Below are positions 1 through 9,778 of a stretch of 64,000 nucleotides of DNA, one piece after another. The stretch comes from Lepidurus packardi. Taxonomy: Eukaryota > Arthropoda > Branchiopoda > Notostraca > Triopsidae. A program made the position numbers and the translations under genes. Numbering within the stretch: the first letter of the stretch is position 1; every line of letters starts with the position of its first letter. Location of the stretch: positions 48,739-112,738 of the forward strand of contig JAKZAN010000094.1 in assembly GCA_023053545.1 (NCBI GenBank), given 5' to 3'. A model generated the notes under the pieces. It had not been told where the DNA came from and ran no database searches. It was given only the letters and a program-made list of their open reading frames with translations.

Positions 1-1814
1 CCGGTGTAAACAGGTCTAAACTGGTTTAAGCTAGTTCATAAACTGGTTTATACCGGTTAAAACAGGTCTAAACTGGTTCTAAATGGTATAAACTGGTTTA
101 CACAGGTCTAAACTGGTTTATACTGGTTTATACTAGTTCAAACTGGTTTAAATTTTTTTTAACAGGTCTAAGCTTGTTTAAGCTAGTTTATAAACTGGTT
201 TAAACCGTTTTTAACTGGCTTAAACTGGTTTAAACCAGGCCTAAAAAGGTCTAAACTGGTTTAAACTAGTTTATTAACTGTTTTACACTGGTTTAACCTG
301 GTTTATACTAGTTCAAACTGGTTTAAACTGGTCTACTCATGTCTAAACTGGTTTATTCATGTCTAAACTGGTTTAACGTAGTTTATAAACTGGTTTATAC
401 TAGTTCAAACTGGTTTAAACCGGTTAAAACTGGCTTAATCTGGTTTAAATTGGTTAAAACTAGATTATAAACTGGTTTATACCGGTGTAAACAGGTCTAA
501 ACTGGTTTTAACTGGTATAAACCAGTTCAAACTGGTTTAAATTTGTTTAACAGGTCTAAACTGGTTTAAACTAGTTTATTAACTGTGTTACACTGGTTTA
601 AACTTGTTTATACTAGTTCAAACTGGTTTAAACTGGTTTACACAGGTCTAAACTGGTTTAAGCTAGTTTGTAAACTGGTTTATACCGGTGTAAACAGGTC
701 TAAACTGGTTCTAAATGGTATAAAATGGTTTACACAGGTCTAAACTGGTTTAAACTGGTTTATACTAGTTCAAACTGGTTTAAGCCGGTTAAAACTGGCT
801 TAATCTGGTTTAAACTGGTCAAAACCAGATTAAAAACTGCTTTATACCGGTGTAAACAGGTCTAAACTGGTTTTAACTGGTATAAACTGGTTTACAAAGG
901 TTTAAACTGGTTTATACTAGTTCAAACTGGTTGAAATTTATTTAACAGGTCTAAACTTGTTTTAACTAGTTTATAAACTGGTTTAAAACGTTTTTAACTG
1001 GCTTAAACTGGTTTAAACCAGGCCTAAACAGGTCTTAACTGGTTTAAACTAGTTTATTAACTGTTTTACACTGGTTTAAACTTGTTTATACTAGTTCAAA
1101 CTGGTTTAAACTGGTTTACACAGGTCTAAAATGGTTTAAGCTAGTTTATAAACTGGTTTATACCTTTGTAAACAGGTCTAAACTGGTTCTAAATGGCATA
1201 AACTGGTTTACACAGGTCTAAACTGGTTTAAACTGGTTTATACTAGTTCAAACTGGTTTAGACTGGTCTACTCATGTCAAAACTGGTCTACTCATGTCTA
1301 AACTGGTTTAAGGTAGTTTATAGACTGGTTTATACTAGTTCAAACTGGTTTAAACCGGTTAAAACTGGCTTAATCTGGTTTAAACTGGTCAAAACTAGAT
1401 TATAAACTGGTTTATACCGGTGTAAACAGGTCTAAACTGGTTTTAACTGGTATAAACTGGTTTACACAGGTCTAAACTGGTTTAAACTGGTTGATACTAG
1501 TTCAAACTGGTTGAAATTTTTTTAACAGGTCTAAACTGGTTTAAACTAGTTTATTAACTGTGTTACACTATTTTAAACTTGTTTATACTAGTTCAAACTG
1601 GTTTAAACTGGTTTACACAGGTCTAAACTGGTTTAAGCTAGTTTATAAACTGGTTTACACCGGTGTAAACAGGTCCAAACTGGTTCTAAATGGTATAAAC
1701 TGGTTTACACAGGTCTAAGCTGGTGTAAACTGGTTTATACTAGTTCAAACTGGTTTAAACCGGTTAAAACTGGCTTAATCTGGTTTAAACTGGTCAAAAC
1801 TAGATTATAAACTG
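1..1814. repeat. Satellite A, left block (10 bp unit tandem array)
   Basis: This is continuous head-to-tail repetition of a roughly 10 bp unit with consensus AACTGGTTTA. Recurrent variants are AACCGGTTAA, TACTAGTTCA, AACAGGTCTA and AACTGGCTTA, and an extra base every few units makes some of them 11 bp. No open reading frame of note and no RNA gene is visible. The block runs off the left edge of the window and ends where the LINE tail begins. The same ordered variants recur after the LINE in the same orientation, so this is one array split by an insertion. Confidence 0.97.
1807..1814. repeat. Target-site duplication of the LINE, 3' side copy
   Basis: ATAAACTG here is repeated exactly at the other end of the LINE (6860-6867). 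Joining the flanks through one copy regenerates ordinary satellite A sequence. The first nick would lie after the G on the plus strand (ACTG/GTTT), with poly-T cDNA growing from that 3' end, which matches target-primed reverse transcription. Confidence 0.93.
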
Positions 1815-2041
1815 TTTTTTTTTATTTTTAATTTATTACCAGTTTAGGCCGAAGCCTGTTACTGTTTTCTCAGTAGTACATGTTTCATTTGTGCTATCAC
1901 AGTTCGTTTTATCAATTAAAAATAGGGAGACAGAAGGGAAGGGGGACTAGAGGGTGGCTTGTACCACCGTTTTAAAAGGGAGGTAAGGTGCGGGGAGGGA
2001 AGGGGTAAAGGGTATGAGTATGTATACATATACTGGGTGAT
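1815..2041 (-). other. LINE 3' UTR and A-rich tail
   Basis: On the minus strand the sequence after the ORF2 stop runs about 200 bases and ends in an A-rich tail broken by a few T residues, next to the target duplication. An AATAAA hexamer lies at 1832-1837 (TTTATT on plus), just before the tail. A 73-codon plus-strand ORF at 1959-2180 is antisense to this region and the ORF2 end, and I do not regard it as a gene. Confidence 0.85.
1832..1837 (-). terminator. Putative polyadenylation signal AATAAA of the LINE
   Basis: TTTATT on the plus strand reads AATAAA in the LINE direction, immediately before the terminal A-rich run. The A-rich context makes a chance match possible. Confidence 0.5.
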
Positions 2042-5000
2042 TTATATTTTAGACAATTCTTTCATGTTATTGCCAAAACTGGCGAGGGCTGGAAAGCATT
2101 TGGGGTTGCATAAAAAGTTTTCGGAAGTAAAAGGAATCTTTAATTTGCTGAGCTCTCTTAGTAATTTTGCTCTTTCATGATTAAGTCTCGTACAATGAAA
2201 TAGCAGATGTGGAACATCTTGTTTCATCTGAGATCGACAAATGCAGGTATCGTCATCGATCTTTTTAATTCGCTTTAAATATGAGCGGCAGGGGAAGTGG
2301 TTTGTGCGCAATTGGATTATCGTGGATAATATGCTTTTGGGCAGTTTTGAATCAACGATAGATTTTTTGTCTGGACTGGCTTTTAGATCTTTGGTAGCGT
2401 AATGGAACTTGTTCCAGTCTTGACACCAAGTAATAAGTAAAAACTTGGAGATCCAAATGCGCGCTACTTTTAATGAATCAGGAGGAGATGGCCAAGCGCT
2501 AGAGAGGAGGTTTCTTGCTCTTTCAGAATAGGAGGTGTAGCTTATATGCTTTGCGGGTTCAGGTTTCGTAGGCCACACGTTCCAGATTTTTGAGGCATAA
2601 TGGTTGAGAAGAGATTTCTTCAAGGCAAGATCCGGTGGTGGGAGTCCCACGTCGACTTCAATTGCTGCAGAGGGTGTTGTTTTGAGGGCACCGGATATAG
2701 TTAATAAGCCTTTACGGTAAAGTTGTTGAAGTGGTTTCAGTTTAGCTTTCGATATATTGCACCATGCTGGGTATCCATATAAAAATTTACTAACTATTGT
2801 GGCTTGAAATAAGGTTTTTAATTGCTTGGATGATATTGATTTGCACCATTTAACGATTTTTATCATACGTAATAGGGAGCTGTTGCATTGGTTAGCAATG
2901 TGTGAAACGTGAGTAGACCAATTTAGTCGGTGATCAAGGTAGAGGCCCAGATATCTTGATGAAGTTTTGGGTACGATGGTGGTTTGACCCCAAGTCAGTG
3001 TTGCTTCTTCGGCTTGTCTTTTGCGATGGAAGTGGACGAGTTCGGTTTTTTCTTTAGCAAATCGGAGATTTAGTCTAATGCCCCATTTTTCTAATGCTGA
3101 AATGTTGTTAGCTAGTAGTTTGGTGTTTTGATTACTCGATTTGCTGGAGGTGAATAATATTAGGTCATCAGCAAAGGCCTGGATCTCTATCCTCTTGCGT
3201 TTGATTGTTGTGAAACATCCATTAATGTAAATTAAGAAGAGGAGAGGAGAACGTGGGGACCCTTGGGGAACGCCGTTTGTAATTTGGTAGAGCAAACTAT
3301 GCGTTTCTCTATAGATGGTATAGGCGGTGCGGTTTTCCAAGAAGCTAGTGATCCAATTGAGTAGTACTTTGGGGGGTTTTATTTTTCGGAGCTCATTAAT
3401 CAATTTTTGGTGATGAACATTTTCAAATGCTCCACTTATATCTAGGAATAATGCTGTTAGTACTTTCCCTTTATCAAAGGCTTTAAGGCCAGCGTTGGAT
3501 AGTCGGATTAGGGCGTCTGTGGTAGACCGATTTCGTCGAAATCCCCATTGATTTCCTGACAGGATTTTATTGTCATCGAGGAATTTCGTTAGTTTGCGAG
3601 TCATGGCTTTTTCCAATATCTTGCCCAGTACTGGGAGAAGAGAGATTGGGCGGAAACTCCGCATAGATTCGTAACTTTGTTTGTGTGGTTTGGGTAGAAT
3701 TAGCACTTTAGCCATCTTCCAGTCTTTTGGGTAATAACTCAGACGAATCGAGGCGTTGTATATGTTAATCATAGGTTCTTTTAGTATGTTCCATAGTTCT
3801 TTTATTATTATAGGCTGAATGTCGTCTTTTCCAGCTGCTTTCATGGGTTGTAGCTCAGTGATGATTGATGAGAGGTCTTCTGCTGTGATTTCGTCGTCTT
3901 TACCGAAGTTGTAATTTATTCGACGTATTTTAGATTTGGAGGAGGGGTTTGAATCTCTTGTGCCTCCTAAGAGTTTTTCTGCCGCATAGTTTAGTTTGGT
4001 GATTTCATCCGGAAAGTTGTTCCCGTCTTCTTGTAAAACGTGTTGGAGTAAGTTTTTTTCCTTGTTCTTTAGGTTATTATTAAAAGCCCATAATGTTTTG
4101 TTGTGTGGTTCTTTTATTTTGTTTAGCCAATACTCTTCTCTATATTTTCTTGTTTTGGCGCGATATAGGTTTCTTGCAACTTTCCAATTCGTTTCATCTT
4201 GTAATCCAGTGTTTTTGAACTTTTTAAGTGCTTTAGCTGCTGCTTTTCTAAGGGAGTTAAGGTCTGAATTCCACCAGGGGTTTGAGTTTTTCAGGACTCT
4301 TTTAGGTACATGCTTAGATATTATTTCTTGGATAGTCGATGTCAAAGAGCCAACGGCAAGGTCAATAGCATCATTGTTTTCCAAGTTTATCCAGGACGAG
4401 CGTGTGTCAAGAAGCTCTTTTGTTTTTGAACGGATTTTATCCCAGTTGACTTTTGAGTAAGACCACATGGTGGAGTTAAATTTAGCTTTGGCATTTGGGA
4501 GATCAATTATTACAGCGGAGTGATCGGATTCATTATAATAGTCTTCGTCGTCAAGAATTTTTAAGTAAACATGAGGTAGAAGCGTCAAGGAAGCATAAGT
4601 TAAGTCTAGTGTCGATTGGTGTCCTCGTTTGTTTTGAAATGTGTGGCGGTTCCAGGTGTTTAGCAGTTCCATGCCGTGTTTTGTCGTAAAGTCGTACAGT
4701 TGTATTCCAGGCAAGTCTGATTTTTTAGCTTCCCATGACCAATGATGAGCGTTAAAGTCCCCGGTTATGATGATATTTGATGTAGTTTTATGGAATTTTT
4801 CCCACAAGTTTTGAAGCAGAGTTTCTAAATTTTCATTGGATCTTCTGTAAAGTGCGATAACAAGTATAGGTGACGAGTTGAGAGATTGTATTTTTATTAC
4901 CACGGATAATTGGGATATTTCTAGTATCTGGTATGAAGCTGATTGAGTAGTGAGTAGCGCTATTCCTTGGTATTCTAGCCGAGATCGAGAGATGGAGTAT

Positions 5001-5146
5001 CCTGAAAGTTGATTGATTGTTAAGTTTTGCGGAGGTTCCAGTACTATCACGGTATCTATATCTTCTTTCTGAGCTTGTCGTGTTAATTCTTGAAGTTGGT
5101 CATAGCTCTTTCTTATATTTTGGATCAAGATTCTTGTCGGTTTCAT
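2042..5146 (-). CDS. LINE ORF2: AP-like endonuclease and reverse transcriptase
   Basis: This 1,034-residue protein would nick target DNA and copy the element RNA at the nick. Residues 1-225 form an apurinic-like endonuclease: N10, E37, Y100, GDFNAHH with D130 and N132, D181, and SDH with D208 and H209. The reverse transcriptase spans roughly 430-700, with LDISGAF (D569), GVPQGSP and the catalytic FADD (D660, D661). A CxC...H...HC cluster near residues 975-1000 resembles the C-terminal Cys/His motif of this LINE group. I see no RNase H acidic motif between the RT and that cluster. The start is the ATG whose last base pairs overlap the ORF1 stop (ATGA), suggesting coupled re-initiation. No frameshift or internal stop is present, so it is potentially active. 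Clade assignment as Jockey-like is inferred from layout. Confidence 0.96.
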   Translation of the reverse strand: MKPTRILIQNIRKSYDQLQELTRQAQKEDIDTVIVLEPPQNLTINQLSGYSISRSRLEYQGIALLTTQSASYQILEISQLSVVIKIQSLNSSPILVIALYRRSNENLETLLQNLWEKFHKTTSNIIITGDFNAHHWSWEAKKSDLPGIQLYDFTTKHGMELLNTWNRHTFQNKRGHQSTLDLTYASLTLLPHVYLKILDDEDYYNESDHSAVIIDLPNAKAKFNSTMWSYSKVNWDKIRSKTKELLDTRSSWINLENNDAIDLAVGSLTSTIQEIISKHVPKRVLKNSNPWWNSDLNSLRKAAAKALKKFKNTGLQDETNWKVARNLYRAKTRKYREEYWLNKIKEPHNKTLWAFNNNLKNKEKNLLQHVLQEDGNNFPDEITKLNYAAEKLLGGTRDSNPSSKSKIRRINYNFGKDDEITAEDLSSIITELQPMKAAGKDDIQPIIIKELWNILKEPMINIYNASIRLSYYPKDWKMAKVLILPKPHKQSYESMRSFRPISLLPVLGKILEKAMTRKLTKFLDDNKILSGNQWGFRRNRSTTDALIRLSNAGLKAFDKGKVLTALFLDISGAFENVHHQKLINELRKIKPPKVLLNWITSFLENRTAYTIYRETHSLLYQITNGVPQGSPRSPLLFLIYINGCFTTIKRKRIEIQAFADDLILFTSSKSSNQNTKLLANNISALEKWGIRLNLRFAKEKTELVHFHRKRQAEEATLTWGQTTIVPKTSSRYLGLYLDHRLNWSTHVSHIANQCNSSLLRMIKIVKWCKSISSKQLKTLFQATIVSKFLYGYPAWCNISKAKLKPLQQLYRKGLLTISGALKTTPSAAIEVDVGLPPPDLALKKSLLNHYASKIWNVWPTKPEPAKHISYTSYSERARNLLSSAWPSPPDSLKVARIWISKFLLITWCQDWNKFHYATKDLKASPDKKSIVDSKLPKSILSTIIQLRTNHFPCRSYLKRIKKIDDDTCICRSQMKQDVPHLLFHCTRLNHERAKLLRELSKLKIPFTSENFLCNPKCFPALASFGNNMKELSKI

Positions 5147-6474
5147 GCTTTTTTAGCGGATTGGGCTTCTTTAATGGCAGCAATTCGGGTTGGGCAGTTC
5201 TTATCAAAGGCTGCGTGTTTGCCTCCGCAGTTGACACATTTCAAGAAGGTGTTGTTGCAGTTTTTAGTTTCATGTATTATTGTGCCACACTTGGCGCATT
5301 TGGAGGTAATGCTTTGACAGTTGAAGGAAGTGTGCCCGTATTTTTGGCATTTAAAGCATTGGAGGATTAAGGGCGGTCGAGAGCTTTCCACTTGTACTGT
5401 ACGGTTGAAGGCAAGAAGAGTTCCGCGACTTGTAAGGATGTTTTTTTCCGTTTCTGACGAGCAAGTATAGAGGATGGAGCCGTGTTTTTTGCCATTGTCC
5501 TCGTTGATCCATGAAACTTGATCAGGTTTAAAAGTGATATTGAGACTTGAGTTCTTTTCTGAAAGGTGTTCGCAAATTTCTTCTCTTGAGACATCTTTCG
5601 GGAGCAGATGAATTGCTACTTTTAGCTTAGGTTGGATAGTGACGACCTTGATCATTCCAAGTTGACAGAGAAATTTTCCGTCCAAAATTTTTGCGGATTC
5701 TTCTTTTTCAGCTTTGTTTTTGTATGTGAGGATTAGATCTCCTTGCATCTTTTTTCTCACCAGGATTGGGCGAGGTGCTTGGCTATCAAAGGCTTTAATA
5801 TCAGAGTCGATTAAGGATAGGAGCTCTCTTTTGGTGTACTGCTTTTTACGTTTTTCGGCGTCCTGCTGACGGATGAAAAGAGTCACGGCTTTTTCAGCGT
5901 TGATTGAGCTAATGTTAGGAGTTTGTTCTGGGGAAGTTTCAGGCAAGGGGATGGTATTCTCCTTTCCGTTGTTTTGAGTCTTGGGTTGTTTAGGTCGGTG
6001 TCTTCTGGTGACAAGCAGCCATCCATTTTCTTCCTGTTTTTTTTCCTCTTGTCGTGGCTCGGTGGCATTGAGTACGTTTTCAGGTCTAGCTTCAGCTCTT
6101 GTTTCGAGTTTGGTTTCAAGTTTGAGAACGATTCCGGTTAGATTTTTAACTTGCTCTGTAAGCAGAACTTGGGTTTCCATCATGGCTTGCAATGTGTAGG
6201 CTATGATTTCTGTTTGAGACGGTACTACGCTGCTAATCGAGTTGGAGCGTTTTCGAAACGAGAGTTGGGCCCTGGGGGAGTGTAACCGGGCGCGTTTTAA
6301 CGAATTTTGACGGCTTGGACATGAATTCGAGGAGGTTTGATCATTTTCAAATTCGTTTCCGTAGATTGTACAAATCGAAGCATCGGTGTATTCCATTGAG
6401 TTGTCTTTTTCAGTAGTTTTTCTTTTTTCCGCTGGGCCAGTTTTCGGAGTCGGCAGTGCTGCTGCACCTTCCAT
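5143..6474 (-). CDS. LINE ORF1: gag-like RNA-binding protein with three zinc knuckles
   Basis: This 443-residue basic protein is probably the RNA-packaging chaperone of the element. The first 85 residues are low-complexity and polar. Residues 88-125 look like a short coiled coil (leucine and glutamate rich), and about 285-370 fits the region that precedes the fingers in Jockey-type ORF1 proteins. Three C-terminal knuckles follow: CX2CX4HX4C at 373-386, the same at 393-406, and CX2CX3HX6C at 413-427 (CVNCGGKHAAF). That trio is typical of Jockey and I group LINE ORF1 proteins. The start is the first ATG after the 5' UTR. The TGA stop overlaps the ORF2 ATG by four bases. The frame is intact. Confidence 0.94.
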   Translation of the reverse strand: MEGAAALPTPKTGPAEKRKTTEKDNSMEYTDASICTIYGNEFENDQTSSNSCPSRQNSLKRARLHSPRAQLSFRKRSNSISSVVPSQTEIIAYTLQAMMETQVLLTEQVKNLTGIVLKLETKLETRAEARPENVLNATEPRQEEKKQEENGWLLVTRRHRPKQPKTQNNGKENTIPLPETSPEQTPNISSINAEKAVTLFIRQQDAEKRKKQYTKRELLSLIDSDIKAFDSQAPRPILVRKKMQGDLILTYKNKAEKEESAKILDGKFLCQLGMIKVVTIQPKLKVAIHLLPKDVSREEICEHLSEKNSSLNITFKPDQVSWINEDNGKKHGSILYTCSSETEKNILTSRGTLLAFNRTVQVESSRPPLILQCFKCQKYGHTSFNCQSITSKCAKCGTIIHETKNCNNTFLKCVNCGGKHAAFDKNCPTRIAAIKEAQSAKKA

Positions 6475-6859
6475 GGGGGAAATTCCTGAACCAATATGGG
6501 CGGACGTTTAACGTGGCTAACACTTTTAACACAACGTTAAGCAACAAACTTAACAAAAACGAAGTTATTAGTTTAGATAACTGAGTATTACTTTATCGTC
6601 GTGGTAAGGAACCAGACCCTTTAAGGAGCGGTAAGGAAACTGATTGTAGGGTGTGTCACATGGTGTCACTTTTAGGGGTAATTGTCAATGGAGGCAATAG
6701 GTAATAAGTTCAATTTAATCACCAAACGAACAAGGGTTTTAAGCACTTTCATTTAAATTGTAACACAGAACAAAAGTAACAGGATTTGAGGTGAAAAATT
6801 GACTTTTTAGGAGAGAGATGGGTGACACGTCTTCACTAGTCGTCGACCCGTCGTCCACC
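6475..6859 (-). promoter_or_regulatory. LINE 5' UTR with internal promoter region
   Basis: This is 385 bp between the element 5' end and the ORF1 ATG. The outer 40 bases are relatively GC-rich (GGTGGACGACGGG at +1 to +13), unlike the AT-rich remainder. LINEs of the Jockey, I and F types carry an internal Pol II promoter here that relies on sequence downstream of +1, and the element shows that motif at the expected spacing. No ORF of interest lies in this stretch. Confidence 0.75.
6826..6832 (-). promoter_or_regulatory. Downstream promoter element (DPE) AGACGTG at +28 to +34
   Basis: Taking the base next to the target duplication (6859) as +1, AGACGTG on the minus strand falls exactly at +28 to +34, with a G at +24. 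This matches the core-promoter element described in Drosophila Jockey-type LINEs and TATA-less genes. No clear initiator consensus is seen at the GG start. Confidence 0.8.
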
Positions 6860-6867
6860 ATAAACTG
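6860..6867. repeat. Target-site duplication of the LINE, 5' side copy
   Basis: ATAAACTG matches 1807-1814 exactly and is followed by normal satellite A (GTTTATACCGGTG). The base before it (C) differs from the base before the other copy (T), so the element boundary is unambiguous. Confidence 0.93.
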
Positions 6868-9778
6868 GTTTATACCGGTGTAAACAGGTCTAAACTGGTT
6901 TTAACTGGTATAAACTGGTTTACACAGGTCTAAACTGGTTTAAACTGGTTGATACTAGTTCAAACTGGTTGAAATTTTTTTAACAGGTCTAAACTTGTTC
7001 AAACTCGTTTATAAACTGGTTTAAAACGTTTTTAACTGGCTTAAACTGGTTTAAACCAGGCCTAAACAGGTCTAAACTGGTTTAAACTAGTTTATTAACT
7101 GTTTTACACTGGTTTAAACTTGTTTATACTAGTTCAAACTGGTTTAAACTGGTTTACACAGATCTAAACTGGTTTAAGCGAGTTCATAAACTGGTTTATA
7201 CCGGTGTAAACAGGTCTAAACTGGTTTAAGCTAGTTCATAAACTGGTTTATACCGGTGTAAACAGGTCTAAACTGGTTTTAACTGGTATAAACTGGTTTA
7301 CACAGGTCTAAACTGGTTTAAACTGGTTGATACTAGTTCAAACTGGTTGAAATTTTTTTAACAGGTCTAAACTTGTTCAAACTAGTTTATAAACTGGTTT
7401 AAAACGTTTTTAACTTCCTTAAACTGGTTTAAGCCAGGCCTAAACAGGTCTAAACTGGTTTAAACTAGTTTATTAACTGTTTTACACTGGTTTAAACTTG
7501 TTTATACTAGTTCAAACTGGTTTAAACTGGTTTACACAGGTCTAAACTGGTTTAAGCGAGTTCATAAACTGGTTTATACCGGTGTAAACAGGTCTAAACT
7601 GGTTCTAAATGGTATAAACTGGTTTACACAGGTCTAAACTGGTTTATACTGGTTTATACTAGTTCAAACTGGTTTAAATTTTTTTAACAGGTCTAAGCTT
7701 GTTTAAGCTAGTTTATAAACTTTTTTAAACCGTTTTTAACTGGCTTAAACTGGTTTAAACCAGGCCTAAAAAGGTCTAAACTGGTTTAAACTAGTTTATT
7801 AACTGTTTTACACTTTTTTAACTTGGTTTATACTAGTTCAAATTGGTTTAAATTGGTCTACTCATGTCTAAACTGGTTTACTCATGTCTAAACTGGTTTA
7901 ACGTAGTTTATAAACTGGTTTATACTAGTTCAAACTGGTTTAAACCGGTTAAAACTGGCTTAATCTGGTTTAAACTGGTTAAAACTAGATTATAAACTGG
8001 TTTATACCGGTGTAAACAGGTCTAAACTGGTTTTAACTGGTATAAACTAGTTCAAACTGGTTTAAATTTTTTTAACAGGTCTAAACTGTTTTAAACTAGT
8101 TTTTTAACTGTGTTAAACTGGTTTAAACTTGTTTATACTAGTTCAAACTGGTTTAAACTGGTTTAAGCTAGTTTATAAACTGGTTTATACCGGTGTAAAC
8201 AGGTCTAAACTGGTTCTAAATGGTATAAAATGGTTTGCACAGGTCTAAACTGGTTTAAACTGGTTTATACTAGTTCAAACTGGTTTAAGCCGGTTAAAAC
8301 TGGCTTAATCTGGTTTAAACTGGTCACAACCAGATTATAAACTGGTTTATACCGGTGTAAACAGGTCTAAACTGGTTTTAACTGGTATAAACTGGTTTAC
8401 AAAGGTTTAAACTGGTTTATACTAGTTCACACTGGTTGAAATTTTTTTAACAGGTCTAAACTGGTTCAAACTAGTTTATAAACTGGTTTAAAACGTTTTT
8501 AACTGGCTTAAACTGGTTTAAACCAGGCCTAAACAGGTCTAAACTGGTTTAAACTAGTTTATTAACTGTTTTACACTGGTTTAAACTTGTTTATACTAGT
8601 TTAAACTGGTTTAAACTGGTTTACACAGGTCTAAACTGGTTTAAGCGAGTTCATAAACTGGTTTATACCGGTGTAAACAGGTCTAAACTAGTTTAAGCTA
8701 GTTCATAAACTGGTTTATACCGGTGTAAACAGGTCTAAACTGGTTCTAAATGGTATAAACTGGTTTACACAGGTCTAAACTGGTTTATACTGGTTTATAC
8801 TAGTTCAAACTGGTTTAAATTTTTTTTAACAGGTCTAAGCTTGTTTAAGCTAGTTTATAAACTGGTTTAAACCGTTTTTAACTGGCTTAAACTGGTTTTA
8901 ACCAGGCCTAAAAAGGTCTAAACTGGTTTAAACTAGTTTATTAACTGTTTTACACTGGTTTAACCTGGTTTATACTAGTTCAAACTGGTTTAAACTGGTC
9001 TACTCATGTCTAAACTGGTTTACTCATGTCTAAACTGGTTTAACGTAGCTTATAAACTGGTTTGTACTAGTTCAAACTGGTTTAAACCGGTTAAAACTGG
9101 CTTAATCTGGTTTAAACTGGTTAAAACTAGATTATAAACTGGTTTATACCGGTGTAAACAGGTCTAAACTGGTTTTAACTGGTATAAACTAGTTCAAACT
9201 GGTTTAAATTTTTTTAACAGGTCTAAACTGGTTTAAACTAGTATATTAACTGTGTTACACTGGTTTAAACTTGTTAATACTAGTTCAAACTGGTTTAAAC
9301 TGGTTTACACAGGTCTAAACTGGTTTAAGCTAGTTTATAAACTGGTTTATACCTTTGTAAACAGGTCTAAACTGGTTCTAAATGGCATAAACTGGTTTAC
9401 ACAGGTCTAAACTGGTTTAAACTGGTTTATACTAGTTCAAACTGGTTTAGACTGGTCTACTCATGTCAAAACTGGTTTAAGGTAGTTTATAGACTGGTTT
9501 ATACTAGTTCGAACTGGTTTGAACCGGTTAAAACTGGCTTAATCTGGTTTAAACTGGTCAAAACTAGATTATAAACTGGTTTATACCGGTGTAAACAGGT
9601 CTAAACTGGTTTTAACTGGTATAAACTGGTTTACACAGGTCTAAACTGGTTTAAACTGGTTGATACTAGTTCAAACTGGTTTAAATTTTTTTAACAGGTC
9701 TAAACTTGTTCAAACTAGTTTATAAACTGGTTTAAAACGTTTTTAACTGGCTTAAACTGGTTTAAACCAGGCCTAAAC

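Larger units (their letters stand above)
1815..6859 (-). mobile_element. Full-length non-LTR retrotransposon (LINE), Jockey-like, two ORFs
   Basis: A 5,045 bp element lies on the minus strand inside satellite A. In its own direction it has a 5' UTR of 385 bp, ORF1 (gag-like, three zinc knuckles), ORF2 (endonuclease plus reverse transcriptase), a 3' UTR of about 227 bp and a short A-rich tail. An exact 8 bp duplication (ATAAACTG) flanks it. Both ORFs are open, and the 5' end carries AGACGTG at exactly +28 to +34, so it looks complete and fairly young. The ORF1 zinc-finger layout and the lack of a visible RNase H domain in ORF2 suggest the Jockey group. An RT phylogeny would be needed to fix the clade. 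Confidence 0.95.

Noticed and set aside
1-1814. Telomeric repeat array
   Set aside because: The 10 bp unit is not TTAGG, TTAGGG or a similar telomere motif, and the array is followed by further satellite and transposons.
1959-2180. 73-codon plus-strand ORF
   Set aside because: It is antisense to the LINE 3' UTR and ORF2 end, short and without recognisable features.
3996-6199. Plus-strand ORFs opposite LINE ORF1 and ORF2
   Set aside because: They are shadows of the real minus-strand frames.
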